A stretch of 64,000 nt of DNA from Rhynchopus sp. YZ270_cl-10 (Eukaryota; Euglenozoa; Diplonemea; Diplonemida; Diplonemidae). Position 1 is the first letter of the stretch. Each line of letters starts with the position of its first letter. The notes below the pieces were generated by a model. That model saw only the letters and a list, made by a program, of their open reading frames with translations. It had not been told where the DNA came from and searched no databases. This document shows, one piece after another, positions 12,602 to 20,911 of the stretch. The position numbers and the translations under genes are program-made. The stretch lies in NCBI GenBank assembly GCA_964035575.1, contig OZ037870.1:372001-436000 (forward strand), in the 5' to 3' direction.

Positions 12602-13019
12602 AGTTTTCAAAAATTGCATACTTTTGTTGAAAAGAGGCGCGTAGTTCTTGGGTGGAGGTGGTAAGGTGGCGGACCTGGCGGTAGTCTGAGAGGAACTCTT
12701 CTTCTGTGACGTTGAATCTGTCAAGAAAGGTCGGCAGGTCGTCTCTAAGTAGCGCTGAGTAGAACACCGGGTCTACCTCGTCGTAGGGCGTGTAGGCGTC
12801 GGCAAGAAGCATCTGCAGCTCCTTCTTGTTGTTCAGGCTGTCCAGCACCTTCTTCACGTCGTTGTCTGCAAGCTTGCGGAACACTGCCGCATCCTTCATC
12901 GAGTGCGCGTCCATGTGTGTGTTGCGCTTGTCCTTGTCCCCCACATCACCTCCCGGAGAGCTCTTCCACTGCAACGCCTTCGTCGCGACATACAGCCTCT
13001 CTGCAGAGCGGCAAAACAT
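12602..13019 (-). CDS. Unknown protein, possibly complete at 139 residues
   Basis: The reading frame from ATG at 13019 has genic codon use and a mixed charged sequence (for example DAAVFRKLADNDVKKVLDSL and DRFNVTEEEFLSDYRQ), probably helical. Eight bases upstream is an acceptor-like CCACCACCTTCAG. At the 3' end the frame runs on without stop into antisense of the neighbouring gene. A GTGAG donor at 12601 and a CTAG acceptor at 12533 would remove 69 bases containing a class B hairpin and create a TAA stop across the junction, ending the protein ...AIFEN. That is inference. The gene could instead be a fragment, since repeats begin about 100 bp upstream. Confidence 0.5.
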
Positions 13020-13120
13020 TGTGCTTTCTGAAGGTGGTGGAGGGGTGGGTGAGTGGTGGGAGAGAAGGGTGAGGAAGTGGGTGTAGAGGGTGACAGCCGG
13101 GAGGGAGGTTTGGTGTGTAG

Positions 13121-14492
13121 GTACTCAGGCTCCAAGATGGAGGAAAAGTTGTCATCAGCGGACAGTTACGAGGTGCCCGACTAGGTTGGTTAATTAAACT
13201 GAGTTGCATCACTGTGATGTGGCTGTTGTCAGGTGGAAAAAAAAGTGTTCTCGGAATCTCTCCCACACAACCCCGCCGCTGTGAGTCACGGAAGATGTCA
13301 TCAAGCGGTTGAAACGGCGGTGGTCAAGAACAGAGGTGTGTCAATGCACTGCTGACAAACAACGCGTCTCAGAGCTCTAAAGTAATATCGTGAGCCGAAG
13401 CTTGTGGAGTCTCTTGGAACGTTTGAACAGGATTCACAGCAGTAACAAGGCTGTGTCCATGCCTGACGCACCCTCTTGTGGATGTGGCACAACAATGTTG
13501 TTGACCGAGTCGATCTCGCACTCCCTGTGACACACACGCCCACTGCATGAGGGCCTGTGTGTCTAAGGCATGGGATATGCTCGCCATCGTAGCATAACGG
13601 GATCTCGCAAACCCTCCAACTCCTTTCCAATCACAGGCAGCAATGGACAGGTGTTAATGAGCTGCTCACAATCACAACGTCGTATTTGACTGAGGGTAAT
13701 GTACTGGAAAAAATAAGTGTGTGTGTGTGTGTGTGTGTCAGAGCTCTAAAGTAATATCGTGAGCCGAAGCTTCATTTCCATTGTGTGTGTTGAAAAAAAT
13801 AAACTATCATCATCCGAAGGGAAAAGAGAGGACTGAGGCTGCAGGTGTCTTCTGTTGTGAGTTGTGTGAGTGGCTCAGACGGCGAACGTATGTGTCTCCA
13901 TGATTCCCGTGATTAGCGGGCGTCAAGATGTCCTGCAGTCTGCAGTGTTGCGGGACGTCGTTCGTCAAAGTGTCGATCATGCGCCAAAAACTCACAACAA
14001 CAAAATCACTCTCAGAAAAGAGGCAAGGGAAAGGGAAAAGGAAAGGATGTCTCTCGCAGGAACTCGGCATGCTGCAGGCCACAAGAGGCAGAGAGCATTT
14101 CCTAGAGTCTGCTCATCTGCAGAGGGTCTGAGGGTCGAGGCAAGGTGCCTTGTGTTGTGATTCAGAAAGAGCGAGCCAACGCTATGTTGCATCTTCACAC
14201 AGCAAAAAGAGCTGTCGGATATATGCTTGTTTGATGTGTAGTCATCATGAACCGCACAGAACACGGTGCTCCTCAAGGAAACGTACTCAGGCTCCAGATG
14301 GAGGAAAAGTTGTCATCAGTGCGGACAGTTACGAGGTGCCCGACTAGGTTGGTTAATTAAACTGAGTTGCATCACTGTGATGTGGCTGCTGCTTTCACCA
14401 AACTTCATTGTTCTCAGCATCTCTCCCACACAACCCCGCCGCTGTGAGTCACGGAAGATGTCATCAAGCGGTTGAAACGGCGGTGGTCTAGA
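13121..14492. repeat. Tandem copies of a roughly 0.75-0.93 kb repeat unit
   Basis: The segment 13557-14492 is nearly identical to 26848-27773. Within it, 13739-14492 begins with CAGAGCTCTAAAGTAATATC and ends with GGCGGTGGTCTAGA. The last part of the unit is present again at 13121-13325, and the first about 35 bases recur at 13371-13405, so units are tandem and partly deleted. A GT microsatellite (13716-13738) separates parts. Identical short frames occur in both loci on both strands but lack genic codon use; I see no gene and no terminal inverted repeats. Confidence 0.85.
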
Positions 14493-14605
14493 ACCCGACA
14501 ACCCACACCACCCCAGACTTAAAACCAAAAAAATCACACACCCTACTCTATTACTCTATCTATCACATATCTATACCCCTTCCCTTCTCCCTTCTCCCCT
14601 CCCCC

Positions 14606-15082
14606 CTACCTCCTCCTTGGCGAAACATTCTTGTGTGCATTCCCTGTTGGTATATATGAACCACGCGTGGAGATGTAACTTGACATGAAGGCGTCACGGT
14701 CTGCGTCCTTTAGTTTTTGGAGGCGGAAGTTGTAGTGCTCTTCACAGACTCCATCGTGGGTGCAGGTATAATCCTTGCATTTGTAATGAGTGTCGTTGGT
14801 ATGTGAACCCTTTTTGCAGGCATCTGCGAAGGGTTCGCCACTGCCTTGGCACAGCCACGCCCCAGAGCCCTCTGCCAGCACCATGGCATGCCGGCCGGCG
14901 CACCGTACAATAAACTCCTTCGGCTTCTTCGGCTCCTCCAGCTTGCTGATGAGAGAGGTGGACGACCACTTTTCATCGACTTTCTGTTTCTCCTCTGCGC
15001 TTAACGTTAGCTTTGCGGAAAGCTCTTCGGTCAACTCCCTTCGGATCTCCTCTGCCCTACGGTGATGTGCTAACAGATCCAT
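14606..15082 (-). CDS. Small Cys/His-rich, probably zinc-binding protein
   Basis: The 158-residue protein starts MDLLAHHRRAEEIRREL with a helical charged region (about 1-55). It is followed by a domain with regularly spaced Cys and His: CAGRHAMV, WLCQGSGEPF, ACKKGSH, HYKCKDYTCTHDGVCEEHY. This spacing resembles treble-clef or DC1/ZZ-like zinc modules that often bind protein or lipid, but I cannot name the family. The tail is basic (SPRRR). Clear ATG, genic codon use, single exon. Confidence 0.75.
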   Translation of the reverse strand: MDLLAHHRRAEEIRRELTEELSAKLTLSAEEKQKVDEKWSSTSLISKLEEPKKPKEFIVRCAGRHAMVLAEGSGAWLCQGSGEPFADACKKGSHTNDTHYKCKDYTCTHDGVCEEHYNFRLQKLKDADRDAFMSSYISTRGSYIPTGNAHKNVSPRRR

Positions 15083-15193
15083 TTTTATATGTTTTTTAAA
15101 GTGTCAAATGGAAAATGGAGAAAACGGAGAAGCGGGGGGAAATATTTTGTGTGAAATTCTGAAGAATATTTAATATTGCAAGGGTTGGGAAAA

Positions 15194-15294
15194 GCTTGAA
15201 ATACCAAAGCCCTCTCGTGAACAGTGTACCTTTGGTATGACCGGGTGTGGGGGGTGGACACAGTCCTACAATCCATTTCGTGGTTTGCATCTGA
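15194..15294 (+). repeat. Class A hairpin element, full length, perfect stem
   Basis: ATACCAAAG pairs perfectly with CTTTGGTAT around a loop holding CCCTCTCGTGAACAGTG. The 3' part carries the class hallmarks GGGTGGACAC, AGTCCTACAATCCATTTC and GTGGTTTGCATCTGA. Other class A copies show a one-base bulge in this stem. Confidence 0.85.
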
Positions 15295-15305
15295 AAATGT
15301 GAATG

Positions 15306-15622
15306 AAAGCTTGAAATGCAAAGCCCTCTCATGATCAGCCTACCCCATTTGAACACATCTGAGAGCAACACACAGCACTGCACGTCCAGAAGGAACTGCG
15401 TGTGCTGGTGTGCCAACCCCTCCCGCAGCTTGCCAACGTCAAAGGTCAGGCTGCTCACCACGCAGGTACCCACCGCACCACTGTGTGTGTACTCCTGCCA
15501 TTGCTTCCTCTCACCTATCATGTACATCCATTCGTCAACAACTGCTCCTGCTGCAGTGCACTTTGGTATATGACCGGGTTGTACCGTGGGGTGGACCTCC
15601 TATTTTGAGGTTGGCATCTATC
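15306..15622 (+). repeat. Class A element interrupted by about 215 bp
   Basis: The 5' half (TTGAAATGCAAAGCCCTCTC) is at 15306-15345. The 3' half (TTTGGTATATGACCGGG through GGTTGGCATCTA) resumes at 15562. The intervening sequence has no recognised features, so this is either an insertion into one copy or two partial copies. Confidence 0.6.
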
Positions 15623-15988
15623 AAAGATAAGCTGAAAAACGCAAAAAAAGCGCTTTTTGACAGTGTGAAAGGATGTGCTCGGGATGAAAAAGAAAAAAAT
15701 GATGTTTTTTGTTTGCATTTTTTTGTTTTCTATGGGAAAGGGACTCTCAGGGGGGGAGCGGGGGGTGGGGAAGACATTGTTTTCTTTTTCTCCGTTACAA
15801 TGAGAAAAAGATAAAGAGGGGGGAAAGGGAGATGGAGTAAGAACATCGGGCTGTGTCAGGTTTGTACGGGACTCCGCATCCTTCTTCTTCCTTTTTTCTT
15901 ACTTTTTTTTGGTGTGGCTGAAGGGGGGGTGATTTGCACTTCTTGCGCACTTCTCGCACTTCTTGCATACTTCGTACATCCTCTAATA

Positions 15989-16098
15989 GTGGCAGTATTG
16001 TGGTGGGAGCCCATTGGAATACACAAAATACATCAAAATACACGTGTATTTTGATGTATTTTGTGTATTCCAATGGGCTCCCACCACAATACTGCCAC
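15989..16098. repeat. Perfect 110-bp palindrome
   Basis: Two 55-base arms meet at a centre between 16043 and 16044 (ACAC/GTGT) with no spacer and no mismatch; outer ends are GTGGCAGTATTG and CAATACTGCCAC. Pairing stops abruptly outside. Both strands therefore encode the same peptide here, but nothing suggests a gene. Confidence 0.97.
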
Positions 16099-16750
16099 CA
16101 TTAACATCCTCCCCCATTCGTCCATACCAATTTTTGCGTTTTTTTGCGCGAAAAACTCCTCAGAAATTGAGATTCGCGTACTATGTACGTTCAGCCGTTG
16201 TCCCTCTCTCACCTACCCCAAAAAAAAGGGGGGGTGGGAAAATGAAAAATTGTTGAAAGGTAGATAAAAGGGAAAAAGTGCCTTAGAGATGAAAAAAGAA
16301 GTTGGTTACCTACACGCATTGCAAGAAGAAACGCTTGATAAGATGAAGCTAAACCTATGCATAGTCATCCTAGAAAAGCAGGCGGAGGTACACAACTCAC
16401 AAAATAAGAGTAAAAAAAATATGCATATATCTCGCAATAATTGTGTATCATACTATGAAATACGTTTGTTTTGTTTTTGTCATTTTTTTTTTGCTTTTTT
16501 TTTGTTTTTTTTGGTCGAAGAACCGCAGTTTCATTAACTTTTTTTTTTGCAATCCATCGACAATCACCTAGCGAGGTGGCACACTGCTGTCATTTATTTG
16601 TTTATTTATTTTGCAATTCCTTTCGCATTCCAATTCCCCCCAAACACAACTGCGCACAATCATTCTTTTTTTTTTTCCGCACTATTAAACACACCCCCCT
16701 TCCCATTCTAGATAAAAAAAGGTTGACTTTCACAACACTTTGAGTTCTTC

Positions 16751-17128
16751 TCAAAGATCTTCGCTGCCAGAGATTTCGTGTCTCTCCCATCCGAGGCATG
16801 CAGGCTTCTCCCATGTCTTCTCATCGGTGTGGCGGTTGTGGTAGAAGGGAGTGCCGGTCTCGGGGTCCTTGTGTTCGTCAAAGTCCCACTGCTTTGGCTT
16901 CTCCCAGACAGAGACACCGTTCACAACGTAGAACCGCTGGCCAAGGCTCTCTTCGTCCACACTCACGTACCCGTACTCAGGGGGCACGTCCCACACCGAT
17001 TCGCCTGTCACGCTGTTGAAGTAGTAGTGGTCCTTATCCGGAATAGCAGACGGGGGGTCGGTCGCGTGCTCCTCCTCCGCACGGACCAGCGCAACGAGTG
17101 CGACGCACAAGAATGCGAATTGCTTCAT
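16751..17128 (-). CDS. Secreted protein with three WW-like motifs
   Basis: The 125-residue protein begins with a signal peptide (MKQFAFLCVALVALVRA, cleavage near residue 17). Three short modules follow, each with an aromatic core and a second Trp followed by Pro or Val-Pro: DKDHYYFNSVTGESVWDVPP, GQRFYVVNGVSVWEKP and GTPFYHNRHTDEKTWEKP. In WW domains these residues form a three-stranded sheet that binds proline-rich peptides. WW domains are normally cytosolic or nuclear, so a secreted or luminal one is odd. The first Trp is weak in modules one and two. Single exon, clear ATG. Confidence 0.75.
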   Translation of the reverse strand: MKQFAFLCVALVALVRAEEEHATDPPSAIPDKDHYYFNSVTGESVWDVPPEYGYVSVDEESLGQRFYVVNGVSVWEKPKQWDFDEHKDPETGTPFYHNRHTDEKTWEKPACLGWERHEISGSEDL

Positions 17129-17374
17129 ATTTTTTTTGCTCGTTATGTCTGTTTATTTGGATGTTTGAGGGGAAGTGTGTGTATGCAGATGTTCTGAGAG
17201 GGTTGTGAACATAAAATGAAATTTTCACTTTTTTTTTTGAGGATCGACAAAATAAAGAAAACTGTCGCGATATGTGCCAGAAAAAGTAAAATAACGGAAC
17301 AACGTCACCTGCAAGGCTAGAATGCTTTACAGGTGGCTTTTTTTTTTGTTTTTGTTTTTGGTTTTTGCTTTCTT

Positions 17375-17424
17375 TGAAAACTTGGTTGCATTAGTGTAAA
17401 CACCCGAGGATGAGCTCCACTACA
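17375..17424 (+). repeat. Class D element
   Basis: Reads AAAACTTGGTTG, then TTAGTG, ACACCCGAGGATGAGCTCC and ACT, after a long T-rich leader. AGTG at the start of the core can pair with CACT at the end. Confidence 0.75.
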
Positions 17425-17495
17425 CGCTATGTGATGCCGGAGTCACTCCGTGCAACAGTCCTCACTTGTTTTGGTTTTGTTTTGTTTTTTTTTGC

Positions 17496-17550
17496 TAATT
17501 TGTTGGAGCAGTGTAGTTGCCTCGGTTGTGTTGCCACAGTTGTACAATCT
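17496..17550 (+). repeat. Class I element, copy 1
   Basis: Core GTGTAGTTGCCTCGGTTGTG followed by TTGCCACAG; the same 50-base segment occurs at 46642-46702. It also follows a T-rich leader, and contains the GCCTC shared with class C. Confidence 0.65.
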
Positions 17551-17861
17551 CATTTTCAATATCTACTTTTTCAGCACATTTTTCTGTGACAGTATTGACT
17601 ATTACTTTGGTGGAATGAGGGAGGTGAGAAATGGGGGGTTAATTTGGTTCACCTCTCTCCCCACCTAATTGTACTACAAAAAAAGAACGGAAAAATTCGG
17701 CAATTTCATTTTTGCTATTTTTTTAAATAGCAAACCATGGGGGGGAAGGGGAGACGAGCACATTGCACCTTCGAAATAAAAGAAAACGTGAAAAGATAAA
17801 TTGGGTACCGATGGAGGAGGGAATGGGCACAATCTTAGGAGACAAGAGTGAAATGAAATGG

Positions 17862-17905
17862 GAAGTTGGAAGTCGCAAAAACGTCCTTGTGGACGCAGAC
17901 TGGGC
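17862..17905 (+). repeat. Class C hairpin element with changed stem
   Basis: AGTC (in GGAAGTCGC) pairs with GACT (in GCAGACTGG), replacing the usual AGTGC/GCACT, while the loop keeps GTCC and GTGGACGC. The change on both arms preserves pairing. Confidence 0.6.
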
Positions 17906-17951
17906 CTTCCGAGTAAAGGAATACCGTTGATTTTTTTTTTCTAGCTTTTTT

Positions 17952-18353
17952 CATAGGTTTCGAACGCGCGTTCGCGTTTTTTAGGCGTTTTCGAGTGCGC
18001 GTTTGAAAAACGAAAAAAAAAACGCGCGTTCGGAAAAAACGAGAAAAAAAACGCGCATTTGAAAAACGAAGAAAAAAAACGCGCGTTCGAAAAAGTGGAA
18101 GCCTCATGTTTACGTGGGGAGGTTTTTCGAAAGCGCGTCGAAAAAGTGGTTTTTTCGAACGCGCGTCCAGTTTTTCAAACGCGCGTTTGAAAAAAAAAAA
18201 AAAAACGCCTTTTTTTTTTTACGCGCGTCCGGCTTTTCGAACGCGCGTTTTTTTTTTTTTTTTTTGCGCGTTTTTTTTTTTTTTTTTATGTGTGCGTTTT
18301 CCGATTTTGGATTTGCGCGTTTTCGATTTTCGAACGCGCGTTCGAAACCTATG
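17952..18353. mobile_element. 402-bp foldback element with 23-bp perfect terminal inverted repeats
   Basis: The left end starts CATAGGTTTCGAACGCGCG and the right end is its exact reverse complement over 23 bases. The interior is built almost entirely from the palindromic core CGAACGCGCGTTCG and variants alternating with poly-A (left half) and poly-T (right half), so the whole element can fold on itself. No target-site duplication or gene is evident. A class D element begins 17 bases after the right end. Confidence 0.75.
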
Positions 18354-18369
18354 TTTTTTTTTGTTTTTA

Positions 18370-18418
18370 AAAAAACTTAGTTGCATCAAGAAGAAACACC
18401 CGAGGATGAGCTCCACTT
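18370..18418 (+). repeat. Class D element next to the foldback element
   Basis: Reads AACTTAGTTGCATC, then AACACCCGAGGATGAGCTCC. It differs from other class D copies in the segment between these two blocks. Confidence 0.7.
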
Positions 18419-18974
18419 TACAATTTATTTATTTATTTGTGTTTTTCCTACATCAACGGCAGACTCCTCCCCATAGTACCACCCTATTTTACCTAGACAA
18501 TTACATGTCAAAAGAAACAACAGGGTTTTTTTTTTCTTTTTCTTTTCCTTTCCTACTCCTTTCCCCTCTGTATGGTAACTGCTTTGTGTATTGTGGTGTA
18601 TGTGTCCATTATTAGAATTTACATCAAATCTGCAAAAAAAGCAAAAAAAAAAAAAAAAAAAAAGCAATATTCTGAATGGTAATACATATTAGAACACACA
18701 ATGCTAGCACCCTTCCTTGCAGGCTTCTCTCGGTCCTCCCCCCAAAATAAGATCAGTTATAAGACGACCATCTACCTTAAAATCACTTAATCGTTGAAAC
18801 ATTCGTCTACTCGCCTTGCACATATTTTTTGCCAAGCAGACAGTAATACCGAACCAGCATTCTATCCCGCCTCACGACAATGAGCAGAACCAGGACCAAC
18901 AGAAGGGGTGCCAAGGGAGAGGTGGGGCTGGCTTCTCCTCCTCCTCCCCTCTCCCCCTTTCCACCCCACTCTTT

Positions 18975-20096
18975 TTAGAAGGAAACCCCGAAGTGTTGGA
19001 GCACAACCTTAGACGCTGTGCTGATCGCGTATTTGTATCCTTGAATGGTAAAATCCTCTGTCTTGCTTGCAGGAAGCCAGGTCTGGTTTCTGATGAGGGT
19101 GTCAGAAGGGCCGCGGGAGACAGGCCAGACGTCGTAGTTTGATGCAGCACGGATGTTCACAAAGGGAATTGCTTTCCCCGTCTTTTCTGCCCGCTTTGTG
19201 AGAACAGAGACCCAGCCGGGTCCTTCCATTGCGGAGACGCAGATGACGTCTTTTGTGCTGACGTCTTTGTTGGTAGCGGAGGAGATGATAGTGGACAGTG
19301 TTTTGCGGCAGCGGTAGTCGTAAGGGATGCCGCTCCAAAGGTCGTAGCTGGCGGATTCTGCACAGGTGTGGTAATCGTAGACGTTGGGTGTGGCTGCAGG
19401 GCGTGGGGATGTGGGCAGGCCAAGGCCGCCCCACATAGAGCTCCAGTAGACCTCAAGGTAGTCGTTCAGCTTGGTAGGGCGTGCGTCGAAGGAGACTGCC
19501 TGGGCAGTTTTCATGACGCTGTCTGCGAAGTCGCGGTTGTCTGTTGCGTAGGAGCAGCGTCCGAATACGGTGCTGTCGTTGTGTCGTGTGCATTCCGGTG
19601 CGCTGCATTCCCCAACAGTGTCTTCGTTCCAGACACAGAACCCGCAGTTTTGGAGGAATGTGAAAGGGGAGATGCAGACGTCGCCGATGCCGATGAGTTC
19701 GGGGTTGCCAGATCGGTCCTCAGAGCAGGTTGGGTCGGTGGGGGGGTCGTAGAAGCCACCACGGCGTGGGGTCCAGCCGGAGGTGCCGAGGTACATGATG
19801 TCCTCGATGGTGTCGCCTTTGCTGTCGTAGAGGGAGAGGATGTCCACCATGCACGACGCAGCGTTGTCGTGCCCAATGCCCGTTGTGATGAGCGCCACCA
19901 CGTGCCCCCCCAACACCCCCTCCACAGCCTCGGCACACATCGGCGCCTTCGTGCTAACGTTCACCCTCGACTGCATTGCCTCCATCACCAAATGTCCTTC
20001 GCTCTCCCCACTATAATACCCAGGGTCTGCCGTCATTATAAGGTGCCGAGACGCGGCCACGCTAAGAAGCGCGTTGGCGAGAAGGAAGGCAGACAT
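18975..20096 (-). CDS. Secreted nucleoside-phosphorylase-superfamily protein, paralogue 1
   Basis: The 373-residue protein begins with a signal-peptide-like stretch (MSAFLLANALLSVAAS). Superfamily-like blocks follow in order: ALITTGIGHDNAASCMVD, MYLGTSGWTPRRGGF, GIGDVCISP and VSAMEGPGWVSVL. They resemble the PNP/UDP phosphorylase fold as used in plant vegetative or bark storage proteins. Many paired Cys and N-glycosylation sequons fit secretion. The acidic residue of the last block (MEG) may be the nucleoside-binding Glu; whether the enzyme is active is unclear. It is closely related to the gene at 25194-26321; the two are separated by a transposon-rich stretch. Function could be nucleoside scavenging or storage. 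Confidence 0.75.
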   Translation of the reverse strand: MSAFLLANALLSVAASRHLIMTADPGYYSGESEGHLVMEAMQSRVNVSTKAPMCAEAVEGVLGGHVVALITTGIGHDNAASCMVDILSLYDSKGDTIEDIMYLGTSGWTPRRGGFYDPPTDPTCSEDRSGNPELIGIGDVCISPFTFLQNCGFCVWNEDTVGECSAPECTRHNDSTVFGRCSYATDNRDFADSVMKTAQAVSFDARPTKLNDYLEVYWSSMWGGLGLPTSPRPAATPNVYDYHTCAESASYDLWSGIPYDYRCRKTLSTIISSATNKDVSTKDVICVSAMEGPGWVSVLTKRAEKTGKAIPFVNIRAASNYDVWPVSRGPSDTLIRNQTWLPASKTEDFTIQGYKYAISTASKVVLQHFGVSF

Positions 20097-20911
20097 GGTG
20101 CCAAAATGTAGGTTTGCTTAGCTTTTCTCCCTTTTTTGTGGTTTTTTTTTGGTGAAGAAAGAGTTGAGAGGTGAAAGCGATGTAGTGAAGAGGGGGGGAG
20201 AAGAGAAGGGGTAGGAAACTGCGTAATTTCCAGGGTTTGGTCAGAGGTCCCTCTCTTGGAGGAGAGACCAACGGAGATTGGGATTTTCTAAAGGATTCCT
20301 AAGAATTCCTTGGACGCAAACATGGCTGCAGTGGACAAGGAAAATACCAATCTTCTCGGGTCCATGACTTATTATCAAGACAGTCTTAAGAGCGGGGAGG
20401 AGGAAAAGGAGGGGGCAAAATGGATACATTTTTTGTTTCATTTCTGACTAATAAATAAAGGGAGAAAAGGTTGCAAGACGGATGTGCCCATCTGGGTACA
20501 CGCATCTTAGAAAAAAAACGTTGTAAAAAGGGAAAGGTCTGGTAAGATGCCATAAGGCAATTCTCATGAGTCACATCATATAAAGGGGAGGGGACAAAAC
20601 GTATTGATAATGCAAAAAGTTATTTCATCAAATTTCATCAAAAAAAAGAAAAAAGAAAAACCTCTCGAAAGATAAAACAAAAACCCCCCTCGTACTATGT
20701 GCCGAACAAGAAAGGGTTTGTTCGGTGACTGCGTCTCTATGTGTTTAGTCATTTTCTCGAAGTGAAGTGTGCACGACGCGTTGAAACAGATGAATTGAAA
20801 CGAACGCGTTGAGCCACTCCATGGTGGATGCAGATACGGTGACGCGGTACCAAAAAGAGTGAAATATGCTAAAACGCAGCTCGGTCGTGCGCATGCCAAA
20901 AAGAAAAAAAA

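Noticed and set aside
13810-14160. Identical 90- and 96-residue frames shared with 27096-27446
   Set aside because: Identity follows from the duplicated DNA; frames on both strands are equally conserved and lack genic codon use.
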